DNA of 49,287 nt from Mycolicibacterium austroafricanum (GTDB taxonomy: Bacteria; Actinomycetota; Actinomycetes; Mycobacteriales; Mycobacteriaceae): positions 1 through 49,287 of the forward strand of contig NZ_CACSIP010000043.1 of NCBI RefSeq assembly GCF_902705885.1. Direction: 5' to 3'. The position numbers were made by a program, and so were the translations under genes. Of this stretch, positions 24,461 through 33,202 are shown piece by piece. The stretch's first letter is position 1, and each line of letters begins with the position of its first letter. The notes beneath the pieces are model-generated. The model saw nothing but the letters and a program-made list of their open reading frames with translations. It was not told the DNA's origin and did not search any database.

Positions 24461-26691
24461 GCGTGGCTTCGCTGAACGATCGGTTGCCGTTCCTGGTCGG
24501 CGACAAGGCTGCGAGCCAACTCGAGGAGTACTTCGGCATCCGGACGGTCTACGACCTGGTGCGGTACTTCCCGCGCAAGTACAGCGACGCCATGACCACC
24601 CGTGGCGAGGGGGAGGAGCTCGACCTCGAGGAGGGCGAGCACGTCACCTTCGTCGACGAGATCACCAGGGCAGAACCCAGATGGACCACTCGGGGGTCCA
24701 GACGTGAGTACCTGGTGATCACGCTTGGACACCGCCGGCCGAAGGTCACCGCGACGTTCTTCAATGCCAGGTACCTGAAAAAGCAGCTGACCGCGGGCAC
24801 CCGGGTGATGCTGTCCGGGGAGGTGGGCTACTTCAAGGGCATCATGCAGTTGACGCACCCGGCGTTCCTGGTTCTGGACTCCGGCAAGGGCACCAAATCC
24901 CTGGCGGCCATCGCCGCTGCCTCCACCGCATCCGGTGACGAGCTGCTGTCGGAGTTCGAACGGGACTTCTTCCCGATCTATCCGGCCAACTCCAAGATGC
25001 AGACCTGGGAGATATACGCCTGCGTGCGTCAGGTCCTCGCCGTGTTGGACCCGGTCGCCGAGACGATTCCGAATTGGTTTGTCCGAGAACATGATCTGAT
25101 GTCGGAGGACGAGGCGCTACGCGCGGTCCATCTCGCTGAGACGAGCATCGACCGCACGCGTGCCATCGAACGGCTCACCTACGACGAGGCGATCGGACTG
25201 CAGTGGGGCCTGGTGGTCCGCAGGCACAGTGAGTTGAGCGATTCCGGCCCGCCGGCCCCGCGCCGCGACGACGGTCTGGCGGCCGCGATGGCCGCCCAGT
25301 TGCCGTTCGAACTGACCGACGGGCAGCGCGAGGTGCTCGGTGTCATCTCCGCCGAGCTCACCGCTACCCGTCCGATGAACCGCATGCTGCAGGGCGAGGT
25401 GGGATCCGGCAAGACGATCGTGTCGGTGCTCGCGATGTTGCAGATGATCGACGCCGGTTACCAGTGCGCACTGCTGGCGCCGACCGAAGTGCTCGCCGCG
25501 CAACATGCTCAGTCGATCCGGGCAATGCTGGGACCGCTGGCCCTGGCGGGGCAACTGGGCGGGGCGGAGCAGGCCACCAGGGTGGCCTTGCTCACCGGAT
25601 CGATGTCGGCGCAACACAAGCGCGAGGTGCGCGACGAGGTCGCCTCCGGCGCGGCCGGGATCGTCATCGGCACGCATGCGTTGCTGCAGGATGCCGTGGA
25701 GTTCCACCGATTGGGCATGGTGGTCGTCGACGAGCAGCACAGGTTCGGGGTGGAGCAGCGGGATCGGCTGCGCGCCAAGGCTCCCGACGGCATCACTCCT
25801 CATCTTCTGGTGATGACCGCGACGCCGATCCCCAGAACGGTGGCGCTGACGGTGTACGGCGACCTCGAGACATCGACGCTGCGGGAGCTGCCCCGGGGAC
25901 GGCAGCCCATCACGTCCAACACGATCTTCGTCCGCCAGAAGCCGGCGTGGCTTGACCGAGCGTGGGCCCGGATCGTCGAGGAAGTCAAGGCCGGGCGCCA
26001 GGCCTACGTCGTCGCCTCGCGGATCGACGAAGACGACACGCCCACCAGTGCGAAGAAGACCAAGAAGGAGGCCAAAGAGCCGGGCCCACCGCCGACCACC
26101 GTGGTGGAACTGTTCGCTCGTCTGCAGCGTGGGCCCCTGACCGGCCTGCGGCTGGGCCTGATGCACGGGCGGCTACCCAGCGAGGAGAAGGACGCCGTGA
26201 TGTCGGCGTTCCGTGCCGGCGAGATCGATGTTCTGGTGTGCACCACGGTCATCGAGGTCGGTGTCGACGTGCCCAACGCGACCGTCATGGTGGTGATGGA
26301 CGCCGACCGGTTCGGCATCAGCCAGCTTCACCAGCTCCGCGGGCGAATCGGCCGCGGCGAGCACCCCAGCCTGTGCCTGTTGGCCACCAATCTCCCCGAA
26401 CAATCCAAAGCGGGACAGCGCCTCAAAGCCGTCGCGGCCACGCAGGACGGCTTCGCGCTCGCCGATCTCGATCTGCGCGAACGAAGCGAGGGAGATGTGC
26501 TGGGCCTGCATCAATCGGGCCGGCCCATCACGTTGCGGTTCCTTTCGCTTGCCGAGCATTACGACATCATTCGCACGGCACGCGATCTCTGCGAGTCCGT
26601 GTATGACCACGACCCGCTGGACAGTGGCATGGCGGTGCTGTCGGCGCCGTTCATCGACGCCGACCGAGTGCAGTTCCTGGAAAAGTCATGA
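24457..26691 (+). CDS. recG: ATP-dependent DNA helicase RecG
   Basis: This 744-residue superfamily 2 helicase remodels stalled replication forks and Holliday junctions. An N-terminal wedge/OB region (VRYFPRKYSDAMTT) is followed by the helicase core. Walker A is LQGEVGSGKTIVSVLAM, the DExH box is VVDEQHRFGVEQR, motif III is MTATPIPRT, and motif VI is QLHQLRGRIGRGEHPS. The TRG region near the C-terminus follows. The start overlaps the upstream stop (GTGA) and the stop overlaps the nuclease gene (ATGA), so three genes are coupled. Confidence 0.96.
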   Translation: MSVASLNDRLPFLVGDKAASQLEEYFGIRTVYDLVRYFPRKYSDAMTTRGEGEELDLEEGEHVTFVDEITRAEPRWTTRGSRREYLVITLGHRRPKVTATFFNARYLKKQLTAGTRVMLSGEVGYFKGIMQLTHPAFLVLDSGKGTKSLAAIAAASTASGDELLSEFERDFFPIYPANSKMQTWEIYACVRQVLAVLDPVAETIPNWFVREHDLMSEDEALRAVHLAETSIDRTRAIERLTYDEAIGLQWGLVVRRHSELSDSGPPAPRRDDGLAAAMAAQLPFELTDGQREVLGVISAELTATRPMNRMLQGEVGSGKTIVSVLAMLQMIDAGYQCALLAPTEVLAAQHAQSIRAMLGPLALAGQLGGAEQATRVALLTGSMSAQHKREVRDEVASGAAGIVIGTHALLQDAVEFHRLGMVVVDEQHRFGVEQRDRLRAKAPDGITPHLLVMTATPIPRTVALTVYGDLETSTLRELPRGRQPITSNTIFVRQKPAWLDRAWARIVEEVKAGRQAYVVASRIDEDDTPTSAKKTKKEAKEPGPPPTTVVELFARLQRGPLTGLRLGLMHGRLPSEEKDAVMSAFRAGEIDVLVCTTVIEVGVDVPNATVMVVMDADRFGISQLHQLRGRIGRGEHPSLCLLATNLPEQSKAGQRLKAVAATQDGFALADLDLRERSEGDVLGLHQSGRPITLRFLSLAEHYDIIRTARDLCESVYDHDPLDSGMAVLSAPFIDADRVQFLEKS

Positions 26692-27395
26692 GCCGTAAAC
26701 AACTCTTGTGGGCGGTGGTCGCCGCCACGCTCGCGGTGATCGTCGCCGTCCAGGTGACCTCCACATCGCAGGATTCGTCCCGCTTCATCGCACAGGCCGA
26801 CATCCCGACTGTCGCGCCGGGTGTCGATGTGCTGGCCGGCGTTGCCGAGATTCCCGCGCGCGTCCGGGGATACGACTATCGACGGGATGCGTTCGGGGAC
26901 TCGTGGACCGATGACACCACGGCTCCCGGCGGCCGCAACGGCTGCGACACCCGCAACGACATCCTCGACCGCGATCTGAGCGACAAGACCTATGTGTCGA
27001 TCAGCCGGTGTCCTACCGCGGTGGCGACCGGCACGCTGCATGACCCGTACACCAGCGTGGTCGTGCCGTTCGTCCGCGGCAACCAGACCGGCGCCGCGGT
27101 GCAGATCGACCACTTGGTACCGCTGGCGCTCGCCTGGGATCTCGGCGCGCGGAACTGGAGCGAGGAGATGCGGGTCCGCTTCGCCAACGATCCGGCCAAC
27201 CTGTTGGCCGTCGACGGGCCGACCAATCAGGACAAGGGCGACAAGGAACCGGCACTGTGGATGCCGCCGAACTCCGCGTTCCACTGCCAGTACTCGATGC
27301 AGTACATCGCGGTGCTGCGGGGTTATCGACTGCCCGTGGATGCACCGTCGGCGGCGGTGCTGCGTGACGGCGCGCGGAGTTGTCCGACAGGCTGA
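26688..27395 (+). CDS. Secreted HNH endonuclease family protein (DUF1524)
   Basis: This 235-residue protein has an N-terminal signal peptide or anchor (residues 6-22) and a DUF1524/GmrSD-type HNH domain. Its core is VQIDHLVPLALAWDLGA with the metal-binding Asp-His pair, followed by NLLAVDGPTNQDKGDKEPALWMPP containing Asn and Lys residues typical of these nucleases. Four cysteines (in GCDTRN, SRCPT, FHCQYS, RSCPTG) suit an oxidised extracytoplasmic protein. It is the Rv2972c counterpart. The start overlaps the recG stop by ATGA although the product is exported, so the coupling is likely historical rather than functional. Confidence 0.85.
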   Translation: MSRKQLLWAVVAATLAVIVAVQVTSTSQDSSRFIAQADIPTVAPGVDVLAGVAEIPARVRGYDYRRDAFGDSWTDDTTAPGGRNGCDTRNDILDRDLSDKTYVSISRCPTAVATGTLHDPYTSVVVPFVRGNQTGAAVQIDHLVPLALAWDLGARNWSEEMRVRFANDPANLLAVDGPTNQDKGDKEPALWMPPNSAFHCQYSMQYIAVLRGYRLPVDAPSAAVLRDGARSCPTG

Positions 27396-27402
27396 TCCGA
27401 GA

Positions 27403-27486
27403 ACGGTTCGGCCGTGGCATCGCCACCGCCTGTGGAGACAGTCGCTACGTGATGTGCTGCATCGACGCCGCGCACGGCCGAACCGT
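27403..27486. repeat. 14-bp perfect inverted repeat with 56-nt spacer
   Basis: ACGGTTCGGCCGTG (27403-27416) is exactly complementary to CACGGCCGAACCGT (27473-27486), followed by ATTTCTAC. It lies at the point where gene order departs from M. tuberculosis. It may terminate the recG operon or mark an old insertion edge. Confidence 0.7.
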
Positions 27487-27491
27487 ATTTC

Positions 27492-27516
27492 TACACTAAC
27501 ACATGAACACATGAAC
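27492..27516 (+). promoter_or_regulatory. Candidate sodA promoter with ACATGAAC direct repeat
   Basis: TACACT (27492-27497) fits TANNNT. Just downstream, ACATGAAC occurs twice in tandem (27501-27516), covering the predicted transcription start. The leader to the sodA ATG would be about 95 nt. Regulator unknown. Confidence 0.35.
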
Positions 27517-27600
27517 GGATGGACAGATATGGTCGGGCAGCCCTAGGGTGCAGAGCGCAGTGTTGGCGCGCCGCCCGCTGCCACCGACCGAAGGGAACTC

Positions 27601-28221
27601 ATGGCCGAGTACACGCTGCCTGACCTGGACTACGACTACGGGGCGCTGGAGCCGCACATTTCCGGTCAGATCAACGAGATTCACCACGGCAAGCACCACG
27701 CCACCTACGTGAAGGGCCTCAACGACGCTCTCGCCAAGCTCGAGGAAGCCCGTGCCGGTGACGACCACGCCGCGATCTTCCTCAACGAGAAGAACCTGGC
27801 CTTCCATCTGGGTGGCCATGTCAACCACTCGATCTGGTGGAAGAACCTGTCGCCGCACGGTGGCGACAAGCCCGTCGGCGAACTGGCCGCGGCGATCGAC
27901 GACCAGTTCGGCTCCTTCGACCGTTTCCGGGCGCAGTTCACCGCGGCCGCGAACGGCCTTCAGGGCTCGGGCTGGGCGGTGCTCGGGTACGACACGCTGG
28001 GCAGTCGGCTACTGACGTTCCAGCTCTACGATCAGCAGGCGAACGTGCCGCTCGGCATCATCCCGCTCCTGCAGGTCGACATGTGGGAACACGCCTATTA
28101 CCTGCAGTACAAAAACGTCAAGGCCGACTACGTCAAGGCGTTCTGGAACGTCGTGAACTGGGCTGACGTCCAGGACCGTTTCACCGCGGCCACCACCAAG
28201 GCGCACGGCCTGATCTCCTGA
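27601..28221 (+). CDS. sodA: Superoxide dismutase, manganese type
   Basis: This 206-residue Fe/Mn superoxide dismutase converts superoxide to peroxide and oxygen. Metal ligands are His28 (in EIHHGKHH), His76 (HVNHSIWW), Asp160 and His164 (DMWEHAYYLQY). Position 145 is Gln (YDQQ), as in the Mn enzyme of M. smegmatis; M. tuberculosis has His there and uses iron. There is no signal peptide; mycobacterial SodA is exported by SecA2 in some species. AAGGGA precedes the ATG. In M. tuberculosis sodA lies elsewhere (Rv3846), so its presence here marks the accessory stretch; it may be the main or a second copy. Confidence 0.96.
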   Translation: MAEYTLPDLDYDYGALEPHISGQINEIHHGKHHATYVKGLNDALAKLEEARAGDDHAAIFLNEKNLAFHLGGHVNHSIWWKNLSPHGGDKPVGELAAAIDDQFGSFDRFRAQFTAAANGLQGSGWAVLGYDTLGSRLLTFQLYDQQANVPLGIIPLLQVDMWEHAYYLQYKNVKADYVKAFWNVVNWADVQDRFTAATTKAHGLIS

Positions 28222-28341
28222 GCGTCGTCCTGCGGCCTCGGGTCGGTCAAGGATGCCGATTCAAGGTCAATGCGTATAGGTTATCTGCAGTTTCACCGTG
28301 AGGCGCCTGCCGCAGCGTTCCTTCAGCCCCGAGGGGACGTG

Positions 28342-29073
28342 ATGAGTCCGGATACACCGAAGCTCGCCATCGCTCCGGGCCTGGCGCGGGAACAACTGCC
28401 GATTCCCAACCCCAAACACGTCGGCCTCACCACCTATGACGCGAAGGATCTCGGCGGCCCGTGCAGCACCCCCGTCGCCGACCGACTCGCAGCAAACGGC
28501 ATCAAGCTCAACAGGTTTCGAGGCGGTCAAGTACGACGTCCTGCCGCTCGATGACCGGGGCTTCGAACGGATCAATCCCGACATCGCGGGGCGCCCTCAG
28601 TTGATCCGTGGCAACACCCAGCTTCTCTTTCAGGGAATGCGGGTCAGCGAGTGGTGTGTGCTGACGCTGAAGAACAAGTCGCCCATGAGGGCAAGCTGAG
28701 GTACTGCTTCAACTTCTTCGGCATCGAGCACTACATCATCAGTGCGGAACAGCCGATTCCGGCAGGCAAGCACCAGGTACGGATGGAATTCGCCTATGAC
28801 GGCGGTGGTCTGGCCAAGGGCGGCGACGTCCCCCTGTACTTCGACGTCAAGCCTGTCGGCGCGGGACGGGTGGAGAAGACCATCCCCACGGGCTATTCGG
28901 CCGACGAGGCCTGCGACGTCGGTTCCGACACCGGGTCACCGGCCTCACCCGACTACGGCCCGACCGGTATCCGCTTCACCGGTCGGATCGAGTGGGTGCA
29001 GCTGGACATCGGCGAGGACAGCCACGACCACCTGATCCCGCCGGAGGAGAGGTTCAACCTGGCGATGGCGTGA
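28342..29073 (+). pseudogene. Arylsulfatase remnant with internal deletions
   Basis: Three collinear fragments in three frames match successive parts of a large mycobacterial arylsulfatase. Fragment A (28342 to about 28515) starts MSPDTPKLAIAPGLAREQLP, then TTYDAKD joined directly to LGGPCSTPVADRLAANGIKL; the intervening metal-binding LIxxDD segment is missing. Fragment B (about 28517-28685) reads KYDVLPLDDRGFERINPDIA and RPQLIRGNTQLLF. Fragment C (about 28687-29073) reads HQVRMEFAYDGGGLAKGGDV, YSADEACDVGSDTGSPAS and ends HDHLIPPEERFNLAMA. The Cys-x-Pro/Ala-x-Arg site that becomes formylglycine is lost. Roughly 240 of an expected 750-800 codons remain. GAGGGGA still precedes the ATG. No function is possible as an arylsulfatase. 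Confidence 0.9.
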
Positions 29074-29134
29074 CAGTAGCTGCGATCTAGCTGTTCTTCA
29101 CCGTCAGGTTGTGAATGCGTAGGCGTTCGACGGA

Positions 29135-30583
29135 TTATTCCTCGGCCGGTCTGTGACGCTGCAACAGTCCGACGACCACGTCGACTGCCACGAACGCCAC
29201 GAGGCTGATGCCGAGTAGGGGGATGAACCAGCCGATCGCTGCGGCACAGACGATCACCGCGACTGCCGCACCGCGCGGCAACATCGCCAGCGCACCGCGA
29301 CGCGGTGGTCGGCCGAACCGACGGTCCCCCTGCGTCGGTCGGCGTCTCCACCACATGACGTAGCCGCGGACGATCATCGTGACCAGTGCGATCGCCAGGA
29401 CCGCCAAGGCCAATTGATTCGCCAGCCCGAACAGGGTTCCCATGTGGAGCTGAATGCCCCATGCCGACAGCTTGGCTGCCAACGGCCAGTCCGGAAACCA
29501 GGAAGTGTCGGTGATCGCCCCGGTGACCCCGTCGACGGCGACCGCACTGTTCGACATCACCCACGGCTGACGGGTCTGCGCCACGGTGAACGCGGAGTCG
29601 GAGTCGGCGGGAATGCCCAGTTCCACCGGCCCGTCGAGCCCGGCCGTGCGGGAGGAGCTCAGCACCCGGTCGACCTCGTTCACGTGAGAAGCCGAAATCG
29701 CCTCTGATGTGCCGAGTTCAGCGGCGTCTTGGTGGTGCCCGGCGTGGGCAGCCGGATCGCCCTCGACACCGGACTGACCGGCGGTTGGCAGGGCTTTCGA
29801 AACTGCGGGCGTGGTCCATGACATCGCCGAACGCAACTCGTCAATGTTCGCACCTGCATAAGTTGACCACGTGAGTCCGGTCGCAGACAGGAACAGGAGG
29901 CCGACGGTAACCCAGATTCCCACCGTTCCATGCCAATTCAAGGTTCGAGAGTGGCCCGTCGTGCTCCGATCGACCGTCAGCAGCCGTGCTTTGGCCGAAC
30001 CCCGCGCTTTCATCCGGCGGTATCGACTGACCCACAGGTACACGCCACCCAGCGCGATGAGCCACAGCCACGAGGCGGCGAGTTCGCTGTAGATCCGACC
30101 CGGATCTCCGAGGTGCAGGCTGCGGTGCAGATTGCTGATCCAGGTCCGCACCGGCAGGGCTCCGCTGCTGCCGTAGACAGTCAGCTGACCCACCGGTTCG
30201 GCGGTTGCCGGATCGACGAACACCGCGTGCCGTTCAGAGGGGCCGAGGCCTGAGTCGGTGAACATCACCCGCGTCGTGTCGCCCGGATTGGCTGCCGGTC
30301 TGACTGCCGCCAGGGTGAGATCGGGCCGCGCCTCTTGGGCGGCGCGTATCTGCTCGGCGACCGGTAGCGCCGGACCCTGCGACTCGACATGCAGATAGTC
30401 CCGGTAGACCAACTTCTCAAGGGTGGGAGCTATCGCGTACAGGCCGCCGCTGAGGGCGGCCACAAGGAGGAACGGGCCGACGAAGATGCCGGCGTAGAAG
30501 TGCAGACGCATGAAGAACTGCCGGTGGCGCGCCGGTGGGCCGGCCTCAGGAGTCGGACTTTGTTCGGTTTCGGTGATGGACAT
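29135..30583 (-). CDS. PepSY-associated transmembrane protein
   Basis: This 482-residue membrane protein of the PepSY_TM family (PiuB-like) has four clear core helices: HFYAGIFVGPFLLVAALSG (residues 28-46), a helix near 170-185, NWHGTVGIWVTVGLLFLSAT (about 217-236) and one around 390-412. Two more lie at the C-terminus (435-475). Conserved histidines in RLHFYAG, NLHRSLHLGD, NWHG and QLHMG are placed to bind heme, as proposed for this family in ferric-reductase-like roles. A His-containing linker (AAHAGHHQD) sits in the large external loop. It ends a minus-strand cluster, 115 bp downstream of the DyP peroxidase gene, and is convergent with the arylsulfatase remnant. Confidence 0.85.
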   Translation of the reverse strand: MSITETEQSPTPEAGPPARHRQFFMRLHFYAGIFVGPFLLVAALSGGLYAIAPTLEKLVYRDYLHVESQGPALPVAEQIRAAQEARPDLTLAAVRPAANPGDTTRVMFTDSGLGPSERHAVFVDPATAEPVGQLTVYGSSGALPVRTWISNLHRSLHLGDPGRIYSELAASWLWLIALGGVYLWVSRYRRMKARGSAKARLLTVDRSTTGHSRTLNWHGTVGIWVTVGLLFLSATGLTWSTYAGANIDELRSAMSWTTPAVSKALPTAGQSGVEGDPAAHAGHHQDAAELGTSEAISASHVNEVDRVLSSSRTAGLDGPVELGIPADSDSAFTVAQTRQPWVMSNSAVAVDGVTGAITDTSWFPDWPLAAKLSAWGIQLHMGTLFGLANQLALAVLAIALVTMIVRGYVMWWRRRPTQGDRRFGRPPRRGALAMLPRGAAVAVIVCAAAIGWFIPLLGISLVAFVAVDVVVGLLQRHRPAEE

Positions 30584-30698
30584 CGATCCTCGATTTCGGT
30601 GAATTCGCGCTCGTTATTGGTATGGAAAGTGCAGTTGCGCAAAGCAACTGATCAGGCAACGCGGCTCGGACGGCAACTCGTGGATGTCTGTGTATTCG

Positions 30699-31925
30699 TC
30701 ACGTTGCGAGCAGCCTCTGGCCCAGGTGCTCGCCTTCCGCGACGCCGGGCAGGATGGCGAACGTCGCCGAGCCGATCGTCGTCACCCACCGGTTGAGGGC
30801 GTCAGCGTCGGCCAGCCGTTGTTGGACTGGGATGAACTGCCTTCTGGGGTCACGCTGATATGAGGCGAAGATCAGTCCGCTGTCGCTGGTTTCGTCGTCC
30901 GAAGGAGGATCGTCATAGTTGTAGGGCCGGCGCAAGAACTGTTCCTCGTCGTTGCGGTGCCGTGCCAGGGCGATATGGGCGTTGGGCGGGATGACCGGGA
31001 TTCCATTGCGGCTCGCAGTGAGATCGGGGACGTCGTTCTCCCGTTCGCCGGTCAGCGGGGCGCCCGTGTCGAGACGCCGACCCATCGTCAGCTCCTTGCT
31101 CGTTCGGTCAAGTTCGTCCCAGGTGTCCATTTCGGCGCGGATGCGCCGAAGAACCAGTACGGTTCCGCCGGCGAACCACTTCTGCTGGGCGCCGTCGTCC
31201 CAGACGTTCCGGTCGAACGCCGCCTCGTCGTGAAGATTTGCGGTTCCGTCCACTTGCCCCATCAGATTGCGCATACTGCCGCCGGGCCGACCAGGTCCGT
31301 GTGCGCCGCGGAAACCCGACTGCCGCCAGCGCTGCCGCGTCATGCTTCTGACGTTCTTCAGCAGAACTCGCAGGGCGTGCGACACGACAATGGGATCGTC
31401 GGCACAGACCTGAAGCAGGATGTCACCGCCACACCACCCTGGGTCGAGGCGGTCGGTTGCGAACGCAGGCAACTCAACTGCTGCTTCCGGCAGCAGATGA
31501 GTCAGACCGATGCGCTCGAAGGCGGTCGCCCCCAACCCGACGGTGACAGTGAGACGCGCAGGCTGGACGGCGAGTTCAGGCTCAGTGTCGGCAAGAGCCG
31601 GCCGACCCTGGGTGAGTCGTGAAGCATCGGCGGTCCACAACTTGAGGACTGCAGCGAGTGTGCCGCGTGCGTTTCGGCTTGATTGGGGAGTGAGATCGAG
31701 CGCGACGAATGTTGCGTGCCGTTGCGGGATGGTCGCGACTCCGCCCTGATGTACACCGTTGAATGGTTCTGCGGCATTGAGAGGTTCGCTGGCCGAGCTT
31801 GCGGAACGGCCGGCGCTGCACTGGGTTATCGCAGCGCCTGCGGCCAATGCGGCGGCGCCTCCGGTGAGGAGGCGCCGCCGATTGACTGGCAGTCGGCGCG
31901 GGGCAGGTTCGTCAGCCGTGTTCAT
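30699..31925 (-). CDS. Tat-exported DyP-type heme peroxidase
   Basis: This 408-residue protein starts with a twin-arginine signal (NRRRLLTGGAAALAAGAAITQC, residues 15-36). The DyP fold includes the family GxxDG motif GQVDGTANLHD (catalytic Asp226) and the proximal heme ligand His317 in PPNAHIALARH. FLRRPYNYDD and DSGLIFASYQRDPRRQFIPVQQRL are typical of the EfeB-like class. It would use peroxide outside the membrane. The chosen ATG 31925 overlaps the end of the PCu(A)C gene by 14 nt; upstream in-frame codons add only a tail antisense-like in composition. This is not the encapsulin-linked DyP, which lacks a Tat signal. Confidence 0.92.
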   Translation of the reverse strand: MNTADEPAPRRLPVNRRRLLTGGAAALAAGAAITQCSAGRSASSASEPLNAAEPFNGVHQGGVATIPQRHATFVALDLTPQSSRNARGTLAAVLKLWTADASRLTQGRPALADTEPELAVQPARLTVTVGLGATAFERIGLTHLLPEAAVELPAFATDRLDPGWCGGDILLQVCADDPIVVSHALRVLLKNVRSMTRQRWRQSGFRGAHGPGRPGGSMRNLMGQVDGTANLHDEAAFDRNVWDDGAQQKWFAGGTVLVLRRIRAEMDTWDELDRTSKELTMGRRLDTGAPLTGERENDVPDLTASRNGIPVIPPNAHIALARHRNDEEQFLRRPYNYDDPPSDDETSDSGLIFASYQRDPRRQFIPVQQRLADADALNRWVTTIGSATFAILPGVAEGEHLGQRLLAT

Positions 31926-32442
31926 GGTGGGGCATATCAGCGGGGGTGTCGCTGTTCGGCTGATAATCCTCGTCTGCGCCAGGAAAATCGCGAATCTGAA
32001 CAGTGACCGGCAGTGTGGAACCGTCCTCGAACACCACATCGAGTGCGACGTCAGCGCCGGGTTGCAGGGGTTCCTTGAGGTCCATCAGCATCAGGTGGTC
32101 GCCCCCGGGCACCAGATCGTGTGTCCCGCCGGCGGGTACGACAACTCCGTCCGCTTTGGGGCGCATCGTCTTGGTGCCGGCGGAGTCGGAAACGACCTCG
32201 TGTACTTCAACACGGCCTGCCAGTGGCGAGTCGCCGGACACGATGCGGACATCCTGCTGTCCATCGTTGGTGATCGTGCCGAATACTGCGGCCATTTCTT
32301 CGTCGCTGGCGTTTGCCCATTGGTCGGTGATGGTGACGGAGGAGGCCATGGGTGCGTCCTGTTGCTCCGGTGACGAGGTACATCCGGAAGCGGTGAGTGC
32401 CGCGGCGGCGAGGAAAGCGCCGACAGCAGCTCGGATTTTCAT
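31912..32442 (-). CDS. PCu(A)C-type copper chaperone lipoprotein
   Basis: This 176-residue precursor has a lipobox LTASGC (Cys21). The cupredoxin-like domain carries the copper site His81, Met93, His116 and Met118 (HEV...TKTM...DHLML), close to the H(M)x10Mx21HxM consensus. The C-terminus (PADMPHHEHG) adds a Met/His-rich metal-binding tail. Such proteins carry Cu(I) outside the membrane to cuproenzymes or protect against copper. The gene overlaps the DyP gene by 14 nt, indicating coupled translation. ATG 32442 has only a weak AAGAAGAA site. The 213 bp upstream, up to the membrane-protein stop, contain no gene I can support. Confidence 0.9.
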   Translation of the reverse strand: MKIRAAVGAFLAAAALTASGCTSSPEQQDAPMASSVTITDQWANASDEEMAAVFGTITNDGQQDVRIVSGDSPLAGRVEVHEVVSDSAGTKTMRPKADGVVVPAGGTHDLVPGGDHLMLMDLKEPLQPGADVALDVVFEDGSTLPVTVQIRDFPGADEDYQPNSDTPADMPHHEHG

Positions 32443-32655
32443 GTCAGACAAGGGATTCTTCTTTCGCAAAGTGATGCAAACGATGTGGAATTCGCGCCGA
32501 GATCCGGTTCCGCGAGCTTGAAGCCGCGAAGAACAGCGCAACAGTGGAGGAAGAGCACGCGACCGCCGGCGCGGCAATAGCGCGCGATCAGGTAGCGGGC
32601 GAAACCCTTGCTGCCGCAGTTCTGCAGCGCGGTTTCGTGAGTCAGGGGACCGCTG

Positions 32656-33195
32656 TTATGCGGCGGCAACCAATCGCGGGGGAGCGCGCATACCCAGCCC
32701 GGTCGTGAAAACCGGTTGTACGGCAACGATGTTCGTCGTCCGTCGGACGGTCCGGACCGCCGGTCGCGGCGCACGCAGCGAGAACAGGCGTAGCCAGCAG
32801 AGCACCGATGAGCAGACCACGTAGAGGTACTCGGCGGAGGTGATGGCCACACCCAGGACCACGGCCGCCCCGATATGGGAAGCGGCCATGGATGGGCTCA
32901 TGCCTAGTGCACTGCCGGCATGGTGGTGGCCCGTCGCCACCAGGACCACATGTCCCAAGAACTGAGCAGCGCACAGCGCCGCCGTGGTAGCCAGCCACCG
33001 GGCGGAGCGGCTTTCCAACCGGAGGAAGCCGATTGCCGTCCCGATCGTGGCGCAGACCAGAAGCGAGATCACCAGGGCTCCGCCGAGGGGGACGCCACCG
33101 CCGGCGGCGGCGTGAGCACCGACCGTCATCACCGACGAGGCCACGCCGACCAGAGCGCCACGCAACCCGCGCGCACGTGACGTCGGCGATCCCAC
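32656..33195 (-). CDS. Polytopic membrane protein with His/Met-rich loop
   Basis: This 179-residue protein has four to five hydrophobic segments (about 15-30, 36-55, 66-88, 105-122 and 123-135) and a basic, proline-rich C-terminus. The loop between helices 3 and 4 reads ATGHHHAGSALGMSPSMAAS, rich in His and Met and suited to copper. I recognise no named family. The GTG start is 7 nt after TAAGGT, consistent with a leaderless mRNA, and the promoter overlaps ACTACTACA repeats. It is the first gene of the copper/peroxidase cluster, so a role in copper sensing or uptake is an inference from context. Confidence 0.75.
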   Translation of the reverse strand: MGSPTSRARGLRGALVGVASSVMTVGAHAAAGGGVPLGGALVISLLVCATIGTAIGFLRLESRSARWLATTAALCAAQFLGHVVLVATGHHHAGSALGMSPSMAASHIGAAVVLGVAITSAEYLYVVCSSVLCWLRLFSLRAPRPAVRTVRRTTNIVAVQPVFTTGLGMRAPPRLVAAA

Positions 33196-33202
33196 GAGGG
33201 GT

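Noticed and set aside
30584..30698. IdeR/Fur-type iron box upstream of the PepSY gene
   Set aside because: Only a short AGTTGC-TTTGC-GCAACT hairpin is present; no TTAGGTTAGGCTAACCTAA-like palindrome.
32443..32655. Possible small cysteine-containing gene (metallothionein-like) between the membrane protein and PCu(A)C genes
   Set aside because: Minus-strand translation has a few cysteines but no C-x-C/C-x2-C clustering, no start with a ribosome-binding site, and continues a shadow frame of the neighbour.
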